Shown here one piece after another: positions 6,777-14,813 of a stretch of 64,000 nt of DNA (the first letter of the stretch is position 1; every line of letters begins with the position of its first letter). The translations under genes were made by a program, and so were the position numbers. The stretch lies in NCBI RefSeq assembly GCF_000421645.1, contig NZ_ATXK01000006.1:62001-126000 (forward strand). Direction: 5' to 3'. Source of the DNA: Aurantimonas coralicida DSM 14790 (GTDB lineage: Bacteria > Pseudomonadota > Alphaproteobacteria > Rhizobiales > Rhizobiaceae). Below the pieces are notes generated by a model, which saw only the letters and a list, made by a program, of their open reading frames with translations, searched no databases and had not been told where the DNA came from.

Positions 6777-7024
6777 CTCCTCGCGACCGCACTCTGCAGC
6801 TGCTGGCGCCCGTCGCAGCTGATCACGGCATCGACACCCGGACCCTGCTCTCCCGCCGCGGGCGCAAGCTGCACTACCCAGCCCGGCAGCAGGCATACCT
6901 CCGCCTCCGGTCTCTCGGCTGGTCGTACGAAAAGATCGCCAGGCTTTTTCAGCGCGATCACTCGACGATCTGCTGCGCGATCCGCGTCCGTCCATCCGTC
7001 CGCCGGCTGCAGGAAGCCGCCTGA
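6773..7024 (+). CDS. Stand-alone DnaA domain IV-like protein
   Basis: The protein has only 83 residues. Residues 37-72 (ARQQAYLRLRSLGWSYEKIA, then RLFQRDHSTICCAIRV) follow the DnaA C-terminal signature, in which a helix beginning ARQ leads into an HTH ending G/QRDHSTV. In DnaA this domain reads DnaA boxes. The ATP-binding AAA+ part is absent, so it cannot act as an initiator alone. It could recruit or block host DnaA at origin-like boxes. It sits in the middle of the coupled regulatory run, directly after the tandem-HTH gene. Confidence 0.7.
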   Translation: MTPRDRTLQLLAPVAADHGIDTRTLLSRRGRKLHYPARQQAYLRLRSLGWSYEKIARLFQRDHSTICCAIRVRPSVRRLQEAA

Positions 7025-7090
7025 TTATCAATCACAGCATTCCATTACCGGTAAGGCAGAGAGCCGGCCGGGGCGAAGAAAGGCCGACAA

Positions 7091-7327
7091 ATGAACGATT
7101 TTCGAGACATCGCTACCGCGCCGCGGGACGGCACATACATCGAAGTGCTGGCCAACGGGGAAGGGCCGTTCGAAATGAGGTGGGACCCGGCATTCCGTAA
7201 TTTCATCGTAGGCACTCACCGCGGAATGTGGGTCGCCCGGGGCAATCTGTTCACTTGGGATGAGAGCCGGGGATTCGGGCCGACGCATTGGCGCGAAATC
7301 GCTGCTGACCAGGAGCTGGCAGCATGA
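7091..7327 (+). CDS. Hypothetical phage protein, Trp-rich beta fold
   Basis: This 78-residue protein has AAAGG eight bases before its ATG. The sequence (MNDFRDIATAPRDGTYIEVL, later WVARGNLFTWDE, THWREI) matches a small beta-barrel pattern often seen in short phage proteins of unknown function that start with 'DF..I.TAPRDGT'. Its end overlaps the start of the exonuclease gene by ATGA, so the two are probably translated together. Confidence 0.6.
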   Translation: MNDFRDIATAPRDGTYIEVLANGEGPFEMRWDPAFRNFIVGTHRGMWVARGNLFTWDESRGFGPTHWREIAADQELAA

Positions 7328-8217
7328 TCGACGACAAACTTTTCTTCGATCTCGAGACCCTTCCCACGCTCGACCCCGACATCATCGCCGACATCACCGC
7401 CGGGGTGACGCATCCGGCGACGATGAAGAAGCCCGAGACGATCGCGGCCTGGGAAGCCAACGAAAAGCCGGCCGCCATCCTCGAGGTGGTCCGCAAAACC
7501 AGCCTGGACGGCGGCCTCGGACGGCTTGCATCGATCTGTTGGGCGAAAGCGGACGGGGAAGTTGTCGGCTCCCACACTGCTGGCCCGGCCGGCTGGGACA
7601 TCGAGATCGAACGCGAGCTGATTTCGGGATTCTTCGCCGAAGCCGACAGCTTCTACAAAGAGGTCGCAGGCGCGGTCCTGACGGGACACAATATCCTTGG
7701 TTTCGACCTGAGATGGCTCTGGAAGCGAGCAATCGTCCTCGGCATCCCCGTCCCCCACTGGTGGCCGATCCACGCCAGGCCTTGGAGCCCCGAAGTCTTC
7801 GATACGATGACCGCCTGGGAAGGGCCGACGAAGTTCATCTCTCAAGACCGCCTGGGACGCATCCTCGGCCTCGGTGGCAAAGCGGACATCGATGGCTCCC
7901 AGGTCGCGGAAATCTGGGACGCTGGCAGGTACGACGACATCCTCACCTACAACGCCGACGACGTCTCGAAATGCCGCAAAATGTGGGCGCGCATTACTCA
8001 ACACGATGGCCCGATCGAGCCGGCCATCGAGGCGCCTATTGCGGTCGAGGAGAAGCCTGTGCCGGTGAAGGAGTCGGCCAGATTCTTGGACGACGACGAG
8101 ATCGAAGCCGAGGAGGCCGCCCAGGTCGAGGTGGCGATCGCCGCGCCGGTGGAGAAGCCGACGAGGAAGGGACGGGTGGTGCCCCGGTTCTTGCGGGAAC
8201 GGGGGCTCGCGGCATGA
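7324..8217 (+). CDS. DnaQ-like (DEDDy) 3'-5' exonuclease
   Basis: The protein has 297 residues. FFDLETLP at residues 7-14 is exonuclease motif I (Asp and Glu bind metal), GHNILGFDLRWL near residue 122 is motif II, and YNADDVSKC near residue 208 is motif III of the DEDDy subtype. This is the PolB-type predicted 3'-5' exonuclease family. The last 80 residues are a charged linker with no fold. A role in phage DNA replication, recombination or nucleotide recovery is likely. It is coupled to both neighbours by ATGA overlaps. Its last codons and the junction (RGLAA) are repeated at the end of the next gene. Confidence 0.78.
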   Translation: MIDDKLFFDLETLPTLDPDIIADITAGVTHPATMKKPETIAAWEANEKPAAILEVVRKTSLDGGLGRLASICWAKADGEVVGSHTAGPAGWDIEIERELISGFFAEADSFYKEVAGAVLTGHNILGFDLRWLWKRAIVLGIPVPHWWPIHARPWSPEVFDTMTAWEGPTKFISQDRLGRILGLGGKADIDGSQVAEIWDAGRYDDILTYNADDVSKCRKMWARITQHDGPIEPAIEAPIAVEEKPVPVKESARFLDDDEIEAEEAAQVEVAIAAPVEKPTRKGRVVPRFLRERGLAA

Positions 8218-8417
8218 AGATGCGGAACGCACTGAAGTCTTCGACGGCAGCGATCAACATCCACCACCTTCAGAATCCCGCTCCGGCCGGGATGGCCCGT
8301 CTCCGATATTCCGACGGCGAGGTCTTGGACGTCCCGGTCAGGGACGGCGTTGTCTTGGTCCCTCGCGATGGGGATGTGGAGATCACGTACGATGTTCGGG
8401 GACGGGGGCTCGCGGCA
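8195..8417 (+). repeat. Near-identical 22-base direct repeats flanking one small gene
   Basis: CGGGAACGGGGGCTCGCGGC at about 8195 and CGGGGACGGGGGCTCGCGGC at about 8397 differ by one base, and both are followed by ATGA and the next start codon. They flank exactly the gene 8214-8420, so that gene could have been gained, or be lost, by recombination between the repeats. Confidence 0.6.
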
Positions 8418-8420
8418 TGA
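8214..8420 (+). CDS. Small hypothetical protein
   Basis: This 68-residue protein starts in the ATGA overlap with the exonuclease stop. It is a beta-rich small domain (PAGMARLRYSDGEVLDVPVR, then EITYDV) and ends RGLAA, as does the upstream gene. The DNA at both junctions is a near-identical 22-base direct repeat. No family is recognised. Confidence 0.55.
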   Translation: MKMRNALKSSTAAINIHHLQNPAPAGMARLRYSDGEVLDVPVRDGVVLVPRDGDVEITYDVRGRGLAA

Positions 8421-8638
8421 ACATCCAGCACATCATGGCCTGCCGCTGCGGCCGGGAAGAGACCGTCGATGCCGACCAGATGAATGTTGGCGCAGTCTGG
8501 CGATGCCCAGCATGCGGCGAATACACCGCCCGCGTCAGGGCTCGGGACGGGCGGACGGAGTGGGTCGTCCTCGACACCGGATACGCGGATTGGCTGCGGC
8601 TCTGCGATGAACCCGAAGACGAAGAGGAGGCCGCATGA
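8417..8638 (+). CDS. Small zinc-ribbon protein
   Basis: The protein has 73 residues. CRCG at residues 9-12 and CPACG at residues 30-34 form a two-knuckle zinc ribbon. The rest is beta-strand plus an acidic tail (DEPEDEEEAA). It probably binds nucleic acid or a protein partner. It is coupled to both neighbours by ATGA overlaps. Confidence 0.6.
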   Translation: MNIQHIMACRCGREETVDADQMNVGAVWRCPACGEYTARVRARDGRTEWVVLDTGYADWLRLCDEPEDEEEAA

Positions 8639-8841
8639 CCGCCGCCGGCGTCCGCAACCTCCTCCGCCAGGCCTGCGCCGACGCCGGATCGCAGCAGTCC
8701 TGGGCTCGGGAACACGGCGTCTCGCCCCAGTACGTGGGCGACGTTATCCTTGGCCGCCGCGATCCCGGCGACAGGATCCTCGACGGTCTCGGCCTCCGCC
8801 GGGTCGTCACTTACCGCCCCATCGAAACTGCCGACCGATAG
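8635..8841 (+). CDS. Small Cro/XRE-like HTH protein
   Basis: The protein has 68 residues. Residues 5-45 (GVRNLLRQACADAGSQQSWA, then REHGVSPQYVGDVILGRRDP) match the short phage HTH pattern in which SQQSWAREHGVSPQYVGDVI is the turn and recognition helix. The tail RRVVTYRP is a beta strand, as in Cro-like dimers. It is coupled to the zinc-ribbon gene by ATGA. It is likely a phage transcription factor. Confidence 0.62.
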   Translation: MTAAGVRNLLRQACADAGSQQSWAREHGVSPQYVGDVILGRRDPGDRILDGLGLRRVVTYRPIETADR

Positions 8842-8868
8842 ACGGCGGCGAAACCCAAGGAGAGAAGC

Positions 8869-9159
8869 ATGCCACGCTACGCGACAGGAACTGCAGAGGC
8901 CGGCTCGGGCTACGAACTCTACGACATTAGCGACCACGCGAATGACAGGGCGGCAATCGCTGCGTTCGAAGCCAACATGAAGGAGCAGCGCCCCGATCTC
9001 CGTCTCGCCAAGACGGACCCGAACGACCTCGAGGTCTACGATTGCGTCGCTCGGGTCACCGACGATCTTCCGCTCGATGCCGAGACGATCACCGATGACG
9101 ACATCGTCGAGCTGGTGGAGACGTACGATGTGCGGGCCATCGACGAAGCCGCCGCCTGA
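8869..9159 (+). CDS. Hypothetical acidic protein
   Basis: This 96-residue protein has AGGAG eight bases before its ATG. It is acidic, with a compact first half (GSGYELYDISDHANDRAAIA) and a C-terminal part rich in Asp and Val (DDLPLDAETITDDDIVELVE). No known fold is recognised. It stands in the rightward operon. Confidence 0.55.
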   Translation: MPRYATGTAEAGSGYELYDISDHANDRAAIAAFEANMKEQRPDLRLAKTDPNDLEVYDCVARVTDDLPLDAETITDDDIVELVETYDVRAIDEAAA

Positions 9160-9288
9160 CCCAACCTCCCAGATCGCTCCGATCGCTTGCAGCTTTCATG
9201 CGATCTGGGAAACTGACAACGCACATGCCGAAACCGCGGGCGACGAAGGCCCCTGGGCGGCACAGATCAGACAGGAGAAGGAATCCTT

Positions 9289-9591
9289 ATGACCACCGAA
9301 ACGAAGCCCCTGGCCGAAGCCGAGATCGCTTCCCGCCTCGACGCCCGCGAGATCGAACTCGTCGAGGAGGATATCCAGCACACCTTCGGCAAGCTGGGCA
9401 CGATCTCCCGCGCCAATGATCCCACTGGCGGAGTCTGCGGCTGGTTTGTTGCCAATGGCCACCTCTTCATCCCGCAGAAACTCCTGCCGGTGGACGGCAC
9501 TCTCGATACTGAGAGCGAGTGCCACAGCGAGCACAGGTGGTCGATGCTCCTAACCCTCCGGTCCGCGTATAATGCCGGGAAGGCGGCATGA
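9289..9591 (+). CDS. Hypothetical protein
   Basis: The protein has 100 residues, with GGAGAAGG upstream of the ATG. It has a helical N-terminus (EAEIASRLDAREIELVEEDI) and a hydrophobic core (GGVCGWFVANGHLFIPQKLL). The gene overlaps the following membrane-protein gene by ATGA. About 130 bp separate it from the previous gene, and I see no convincing feature in that gap. Confidence 0.55.
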   Translation: MTTETKPLAEAEIASRLDAREIELVEEDIQHTFGKLGTISRANDPTGGVCGWFVANGHLFIPQKLLPVDGTLDTESECHSEHRWSMLLTLRSAYNAGKAA

Positions 9592-9929
9592 CCGGCTTCC
9601 TCTATCTCGCCACCGCCCACCTCGTCGTCGGCGCCGTCGCCACGGCCATCTGTCAGAAGACGAAGACCGATTTGGTGTTCGCGATGATCCTCGCGATCGG
9701 GTGGCCGGCCTTCCTCGGGCTCGCCACGATCGCCGCGGGCATCTTCATCGCTGGCTACCCGATTTACTGGCTGACTTGCCAGCTCATCGGCATCCGTCCG
9801 ACGACGCCTCGGGAGATCCGGTCGGACGTCATGCGGTTCCTGCGCTCCGGAGGGCCGGAAGCCAAGGTGGTAGGCGGACATCAGCCGAAGGGCGGTCCTG
9901 CGCCCCTTTATCCAGTAAAGAGGGCATAA
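9588..9929 (+). CDS. Small integral membrane protein
   Basis: This 113-residue protein has hydrophobic segments at residues 3-20 (GFLYLATAHLVVGAVATA), 30-52 (VFAMILAIGWPAFLGLATIA) and 52-66 (GIFIAGYPIYWLTC), so two to three membrane helices, followed by a polar basic tail. Small phage membrane proteins include holins and exclusion factors, but the gene is far from any visible endolysin, so no function is assigned. Start and stop are coupled to neighbours (ATGA before, TAATG after). Confidence 0.55.
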   Translation: MTGFLYLATAHLVVGAVATAICQKTKTDLVFAMILAIGWPAFLGLATIAAGIFIAGYPIYWLTCQLIGIRPTTPREIRSDVMRFLRSGGPEAKVVGGHQPKGGPAPLYPVKRA

Positions 9930-10270
9930 TGAGCGACATCATCCCCGACACCTCTGCAGCATCGATGGTCGACGAACTCCGGAAGAGGGGCGTCGAATTC
10001 CCTTTGGGAGGCTTCTCACCGGGGCGGTACAACGTCGTGTGCAGGAGCTGCGCTCGCAGATTCAATGGGGACAAGCGATCGTATCAGTGCCTGCCGTGCG
10101 CCGTGGTGAAGTCGATCGCCGCCGCCGGCGAGATCAACGACCACTACAAGGAAGGTCGGCGCGACGGGTATCGCCAGGCGGTCGCGGATCTTCTTGATCG
10201 TGGGCGGCAGAGGTTCGGCGAGGCCGGGGACACCGAGACCGGCGGCGCGTCGGCGGGGAGGGCTGCCTGA
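9929..10270 (+). CDS. Hypothetical protein with zinc-finger-like Cys pairs
   Basis: The protein has 113 residues. CRSC near residue 37 and CLPC near residue 52 can bind one zinc ion. They are followed by a helix (GRRDGYRQAVADLLDRGRQR). The ATG shares its A with the previous TAA, and the TGA shares its A with the next ATG, so translation is tightly coupled. A nucleic-acid-binding role is plausible. Confidence 0.55.
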   Translation: MSDIIPDTSAASMVDELRKRGVEFPLGGFSPGRYNVVCRSCARRFNGDKRSYQCLPCAVVKSIAAAGEINDHYKEGRRDGYRQAVADLLDRGRQRFGEAGDTETGGASAGRAA

Positions 10271-10458
10271 TGGCGATGAAGCGAAGGGAGCCGACGCCCC
10301 TGAACCCTCGCATCCGTGATCTGGACAACAGGATCGCAGCAACGAAGGACGGGCTCATCGCTGCGTTCGAAACCGTCCAGCGCGGGCAGGAGAAGCTCGC
10401 CCGGTTCGAAGCCGAACGCCAACATCTCATGGAAACTCGACAGGCGAAGGAGGCCTGA
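10270..10458 (+). CDS. Short coiled-coil protein
   Basis: The protein has 62 residues. From residue 14 on, it is one continuous amphipathic helix (RIRDLDNRIAATKDGLIAAF, then ETVQRGQEKLARFEAERQHL), typical of a small dimeric coiled coil. It starts within the preceding stop (TGATG). Three bases separate it from the HAD-fusion gene. Confidence 0.5.
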   Translation: MAMKRREPTPLNPRIRDLDNRIAATKDGLIAAFETVQRGQEKLARFEAERQHLMETRQAKEA

Positions 10459-10461
10459 CAC

Positions 10462-11724
10462 ATGGCACACAAGAAGCTGATCTGCCTCGATTTCGACGGC
10501 GTCCTTCATTCCTACAGCAGTGGCTGGCAGGGCTGCGACAAGATCGCCGACGGCCCGGTGCCGGGCGCGATGGCGTTCCTGCGCCGCCTCGTCGAGGACG
10601 GTCGGTTCGACGTCGTGGTTCATTCTTCGAGGTGCTCCGATCCGGCGGGGATCGAGGCGATCAAGAAGTGGCTCGCGAAGCACATCATGGGGTCGGCACC
10701 GAGCCGGATCGACGGCGACTTCCTCGTCCAGGACGGAGAATTCGACAGTCGGGCGATCTTCGAGGCCATCCGGGTCGTCGACAAGAAGCCGCCGGCCGTC
10801 GTCACCATCGACGATCGGGCGATCATGTTCGACGGGACGTGGCCGGCCTTGGATAGGCTAGCGGCCTTCCTGCCGTGGAACAAAAGAACCGGTGCTCAAC
10901 GCCGACGGGCCGACGACCGGGATAAGGCGGCGTCCGATGAGGAGATCAGGGACGCGACGCTGGCGGTGTTCGGTCTCGAAGATCAGGACAGATCGCACAC
11001 GCCCGAAGAGATGGCTCGCGCCATCCTCGATGCCTTTCTCGGAACGGGCGGCTTCGAAGCTTTCGATGACGACCGGGTCAAACAGAGCGAAGAATGGCTC
11101 ATCGAGGAAGCCGAAGTCCGTCTCGACGAATATACGCTTGGACGGACCATCATCGACGGGAAGCCGGGGTGGAACGTGTCCTCGGGGTTCGTCGTCAAGT
11201 TCCTTCCAGTCGAGATCGCTACGGCGTCGCCCGATGCGATCCCGGATTTCGTAGAAGCGATCGAGAAAGAGCTGTCGCCGCCGATCGCCGACGTGGTGGA
11301 GGACGGCGCGATGTATCGGCAGGCGTTCGCCAAGGCCGAGGAGAGGGTGGCGGCCAGGCGCGAGATCGACAGGCTGCGGGCGGTGATCGACCGGGCCGGC
11401 GCTCTTGCGGCACAGAATGCGTCCGCGGAAATGATCCGGTCGGCGCTGGCCGAGGGGTGCGTGGCCGATACCAAGGCTGAGGAAGAGACGCCGACCGAGA
11501 TGGGATGGGGTACTATCTCGGTCGATCAGAGGCGCGCCCTCAATATGATGGACCATGCCGTCGAACTCGCCAACTGGGCTGGCGTCTCGATGCCGGACCT
11601 GGATCGCTACAACCGATGCAGCAATGCCCTCTGGTCGGTGGTCAATCGTCTGCGGGGCGAGGACGAGGCTGCGGACCTACTCGAGAAGGAGGTCAACGAG
11701 CTGGTCAAGAAGGATGCCGCCTGA
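10462..11724 (+). CDS. HAD-superfamily hydrolase domain fused to a long unknown C-terminal region
   Basis: The protein has 420 residues. The N-terminal 140 form a HAD fold: LICLDFDGVLH (residues 6-16) is motif I with the nucleophile and general acid Asp, VVHSSR near residue 54 is motif II, and VTIDDRAIMFDG near residue 114 is motif IV. This matches phage-encoded HAD-like phosphatases. The remaining 280 residues (from about 145) contain SDEEIRDATLAVFGLEDQDR, charged helices and WGTISVDQRRALNMMDHA, with no known domain that I recognise. Phage HAD proteins may act on nucleotides or nucleic acid ends. The fusion looks unusual. It is coupled downstream by TGATG. Confidence 0.68.
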   Translation: MAHKKLICLDFDGVLHSYSSGWQGCDKIADGPVPGAMAFLRRLVEDGRFDVVVHSSRCSDPAGIEAIKKWLAKHIMGSAPSRIDGDFLVQDGEFDSRAIFEAIRVVDKKPPAVVTIDDRAIMFDGTWPALDRLAAFLPWNKRTGAQRRRADDRDKAASDEEIRDATLAVFGLEDQDRSHTPEEMARAILDAFLGTGGFEAFDDDRVKQSEEWLIEEAEVRLDEYTLGRTIIDGKPGWNVSSGFVVKFLPVEIATASPDAIPDFVEAIEKELSPPIADVVEDGAMYRQAFAKAEERVAARREIDRLRAVIDRAGALAAQNASAEMIRSALAEGCVADTKAEEETPTEMGWGTISVDQRRALNMMDHAVELANWAGVSMPDLDRYNRCSNALWSVVNRLRGEDEAADLLEKEVNELVKKDAA

Positions 11725-12329
11725 TGGCCGACATCTACGAACTCCGCCTCCTGCCGGCGCAGTCCGACTCCGGCTACCTCGACGCCGATCGCGAGGCATG
11801 CGACCGCCCTGTCATCGTCGATCCGCTGGCCTGGTCCCGGGACGGCGACATCTACCCCGACGATGGCATCGTCCTGGCCGGTGCCGGCCGGCGGTTTCGC
11901 CCATTCCACCAGCCGGGAAGCAATCTCCGAACATGGCAGGCGGTCTGTCGTGGCAAGAACGGCGCTGAGGCGAAGCGGAATATCGCTTACCTCGACATCG
12001 CATCCGCGCATGCATGGACGTGGGACGCTTCCGGCATCAGGGTCTACGATGCCCTCGAATGGGGCTGGGTCCACTACAAGCGAAGGTCGACGGATTCCGG
12101 CCGGAACTACGGCGTCGTCGTCGAAGTCAGCGATGACCGGCTGGTGGTGTGGGAGCACGACACACTGGCGCAGGCGGTGAAGGCGTCGATCCGAGGTCAG
12201 GTCGCGGCACAGGTGAACGAGCATGCGATCCCGGTTCGGCGGCGGGCCTGGGAGGAGGAGAGGGCGCTGGGGCCGGTAGTGGAGGCTGATGAGGGTGACC
12301 TGGACGCTATCGAAGCTTTGTTCGACTGA
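11724..12329 (+). CDS. Hypothetical phage protein
   Basis: The protein has 201 residues and starts inside the previous stop (TGATG at 11722). It is a mixed alpha/beta protein rich in Trp and Asp (MADIYELRLLPAQSDSGYLD, TWQAVCRGKNG, AHAWTWDASGIRVYDALEWG) and ends acidic. No motif is recognised. It is the last gene of the rightward operon, and its 3' end overlaps the convergent vsr gene by 23 bases, which suggests that the cassette to its right was inserted next to this gene. Confidence 0.6.
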   Translation: MADIYELRLLPAQSDSGYLDADREACDRPVIVDPLAWSRDGDIYPDDGIVLAGAGRRFRPFHQPGSNLRTWQAVCRGKNGAEAKRNIAYLDIASAHAWTWDASGIRVYDALEWGWVHYKRRSTDSGRNYGVVVEVSDDRLVVWEHDTLAQAVKASIRGQVAAQVNEHAIPVRRRAWEEERALGPVVEADEGDLDAIEALFD

Positions 12330-12741
12330 TGATGTCCTGCACGAATTCCGCGAGCTGGCCCGGCTTCGTCTCGCACTCCCAGACGATCCGGACGTCCCAC
12401 CCCAGGTCACGCAAGGCGGTCTCGTTGGCGATATCCCGGGCCACGTTCCGCTCGAACTTCGGCACCCAGTATTCCTGCCTGGTCGCCGGCATCCGGGCAC
12501 GCCGGCACCCTTCGTGCCGATGCCAGAAGCAGCCGTGGACGAAGATCGCGATACGGCGGGACGGCAGGACGATGTCCGGCTTGCCCGGCAGGTCGGCCCG
12601 GTGCAGCCGGTACCGAAGGCCGGCGGCCCAGAGCGCCTTCCGGACCGCGATCTCGGGCGTGGTGTCCTTGGAACCGACACGCCGCATGATTTCGCTGCGC
12701 GATGGCAACGGGTCATGAATCTTTTCCTGAAATGCTTTCAT
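12307..12741 (-). CDS. vsr: Very short patch repair (Vsr) endonuclease
   Basis: The protein has 144 residues from the ATG at 12741; an internal ATG before RRVGSKDTTPE is possible. Vsr cuts beside T:G mismatches that arise when 5-methylcytosine deaminates. Visible motifs are MRRVGSKDTTPE at residue 20, LPGKPDIVLP (the Asp binds metal), IFVHGCFWHRHEGC (catalytic His and zinc ligands) and PKFERNVARD, then LGWDVRIVWECE. The residue before the catalytic His is Val rather than the Thr of E. coli Vsr. The gene is divergent from the C5 methyltransferase, as expected for a partner that protects methylated sites from mutation. Confidence 0.88.
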   Translation of the reverse strand: MKAFQEKIHDPLPSRSEIMRRVGSKDTTPEIAVRKALWAAGLRYRLHRADLPGKPDIVLPSRRIAIFVHGCFWHRHEGCRRARMPATRQEYWVPKFERNVARDIANETALRDLGWDVRIVWECETKPGQLAEFVQDIISRTKLR

Positions 12742-12799
12742 CACAACGAACGTGGCGTATCTTCCAATGAAAACGAATCGTAAACGCAGGATGCCCCGC

Positions 12800-13987
12800 A
12801 TGTCGCACAAGCCGACCTTCTATGAGTTCTTCGCCGGGGCGGGGATGGCCCGGGCCGGACTCGGCGATGGCTGGCAGTGCACCTTCGCGAACGACTTCGA
12901 CGCCCGCAAGGGCATGACGTACCAGCACAACTGGGGCGCCGAGAACGAGCTGTTCGTCGGCGACGTGCGGTCAGTCAGTCCTGACCTACTGCCTGGCGAG
13001 GCCGATCTCGCCTGGGCATCCTTCCCTTGCCAGGACCTCTCTCTCGCCGGCGGCGGCGCTGGCCTTCGGGGCGAGCGTTCCGGGACCTTCTATCCGTTCT
13101 GGGAGAAGATGAACCTGCTCCGGGCCGAGGGTCGGGCACCCCGGGTCGTCGCCCTGGAGAACGTCGTCGGCACCTTGACCTCGCACGGCGGCAAGGACTT
13201 CGAGGCGATCTGCGAGACATTCGCTGCGGCGGGATATCGCTACGGCGCGGTCGTCATCGACGCATCGCTCTTCGTGCCCCAGTCGCGGCCCCGGCTGTTC
13301 GTTGTGGGCGTCCGGGAAGATATCGAGATCGATCCTTCGCTGACGTCGCCCGTGCCCGTCGGCCCCTTCCACACGAAGAAGATCGTCTCGTCGCAGTCGC
13401 TGCTGTCCGGCGAAGCTGCCGACCGCTGGATCTGGTGGAACCTGCCGACGCCGCCGATCCGCTCATCGACCTTCGCCGACCTCATCGAGGACGAGCCGGC
13501 CGACGTGCCGTGGCACACCGTGGAGGAGACGGCCAAGCTGCTGCGGATGATGTCCGCAGGCAATGCGGCCAAGATGGATGCCGCGAGGCGCTCCGGGCGT
13601 CGGATGGTCGGCGGCGTCTACAAGCGCACCCGCCTCGACGAGAACGGAGTGAAGGTCCAGCGCGCCGAGATCCGGTTCGACGACGTGTCGGGATGCCTGC
13701 GGACGCCGGCCGGCGGATCTAGCCGTCAGGTCATCGTCGTCGTCGATGGCGATCTGGTGCGGTCGCGGCTGATCTCGTCGCGGGAAACGGCGCGACTGAT
13801 GGGGCTTCCCGACAGCTACCGGTTGCCGAAGCGGTACAACGAGGCTTATCACCTGACCGGTGACGGAGTCGCGGTTCCCGTCGTCAGGCATCTCGCCAGG
13901 CACCTCTTCGAACCGCTGTTGAATGCGGAGGCCGGTGTTGCCGCCAAGCGTGAAGCCCCCATCGATACCCTGCGAGCGCAACGCTAG
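12800..13987 (+). CDS. C5-cytosine DNA methyltransferase
   Basis: The protein has 395 residues from the ATG at 12800. ATG at 12791 or 12767 and GTG at 12752 are alternatives; only the 12800 start has a GCAGG nearby. Motif I is FYEFFAGAGMARAGL, motif IV is FPCQDLSLAGGG with the catalytic Cys, motif VI is ALENVVG, motif VIII is PQSRPRLFV, and motif X is YHLTGDGVAVPVV near the end. All motifs are intact, so an active enzyme is expected. The variable region (about residues 180-300) should set the site but cannot be read by eye. The 3' end overlaps the next gene by 65 bases. Confidence 0.92.
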   Translation: MSHKPTFYEFFAGAGMARAGLGDGWQCTFANDFDARKGMTYQHNWGAENELFVGDVRSVSPDLLPGEADLAWASFPCQDLSLAGGGAGLRGERSGTFYPFWEKMNLLRAEGRAPRVVALENVVGTLTSHGGKDFEAICETFAAAGYRYGAVVIDASLFVPQSRPRLFVVGVREDIEIDPSLTSPVPVGPFHTKKIVSSQSLLSGEAADRWIWWNLPTPPIRSSTFADLIEDEPADVPWHTVEETAKLLRMMSAGNAAKMDAARRSGRRMVGGVYKRTRLDENGVKVQRAEIRFDDVSGCLRTPAGGSSRQVIVVVDGDLVRSRLISSRETARLMGLPDSYRLPKRYNEAYHLTGDGVAVPVVRHLARHLFEPLLNAEAGVAAKREAPIDTLRAQR

Positions 13988-14813
13988 GCTCGGAAAGCTG
14001 ATCGAGGAATTCTCGGAAGTCCTGAAGACGGAATCCCACAACCTGGGCAGCCACGGCCTGGACGAGAAGGACTTCTATCAGGGCGGGCTGTTCCGTGGGG
14101 CGATCGAACGCATCCGCGGGCAGTTCTCGGCGACGATGCGGGAGAAGCGGGATTTCGTCCAACGCGTCCTGAACCACATGCAGGACACCCACCACATCCA
14201 GGACTGGGAATCGGCGGGCGAGGCGAACCGGCACGATTACGTCGTCACCCTGAACAACGGACGGAAGTCGGCAATCGAGCTGAAGGGCTGTCTGGACGGC
14301 AACAACACGAACATTTTCGAGCGGCCACCGCACGTCCAGGAGTTCATCCTGTGGTCCGTCTGCTCGAACCAGGGGGCGGATCCCCGCCACAACGCCTGGT
14401 CGGGAATTCATACGAGACTCGGGGCCGAGATCGTCTCCAGGAACCAGGTGGTCGACGGGCTGATCATCTGGGACTGGCTTTGCGGGACCATCAGTCGCCC
14501 GTGTCCGAAGGCCGCGAACGGGGCTCCGCTGACCCAGGTGGGGCCGTTCGAATTGCCGCCCCCGTGCATCTACCTCTTCCCCGGCACCATCCCCAGCCCA
14601 CGGAACAATCCTGCTCCGGCCCCGCAGGGCATCGAGGACGTCGGCATCCTGAAGGCGTTCCACGAATGCTTTGGCGGATCTGACGCCTACCTTCATTCCG
14701 TCGCCTTCGAAGTCGCATACACGGGCGCGGAGCTGACGCGGACGACGACCGTCAAGCGAGGCGGGATCGTCGTGCAGCGGAACGATCGTCCCACGCCGTT
14801 GCAGAGATCGTAG
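13923..14813 (+). CDS. Probable restriction endonuclease with PD-(D/E)XK-like motif
   Basis: The protein has 296 residues. HDYVVTLNNGRKSAIELKGC near residue 101 has the spacing of a PD-(D/E)XK metal site: Asp in HDY, then a strand ending E-L-K. Around it are VLNHMQDTHHIQDWE and a hydrophobic core (EFILWSVCSNQG, VDGLIIWDWLCGT). Overlap with the methyltransferase gene and order M then R are typical of type II systems. The start is uncertain: ATG 13923 lies inside the methylase, with GTG at 13935 or 13950 as options near GGAGG. I do not recognise a named isoschizomer family. Confidence 0.6.
   Translation: MRRPVLPPSVKPPSIPCERNARLGKLIEEFSEVLKTESHNLGSHGLDEKDFYQGGLFRGAIERIRGQFSATMREKRDFVQRVLNHMQDTHHIQDWESAGEANRHDYVVTLNNGRKSAIELKGCLDGNNTNIFERPPHVQEFILWSVCSNQGADPRHNAWSGIHTRLGAEIVSRNQVVDGLIIWDWLCGTISRPCPKAANGAPLTQVGPFELPPPCIYLFPGTIPSPRNNPAPAPQGIEDVGILKAFHECFGGSDAYLHSVAFEVAYTGAELTRTTTVKRGGIVVQRNDRPTPLQRS

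Noticed and set aside
8635-8841. Antitoxin of a toxin-antitoxin pair
   Set aside because: The protein is an HTH regulator, but neither neighbour resembles a known toxin and the whole run is one coupled operon.
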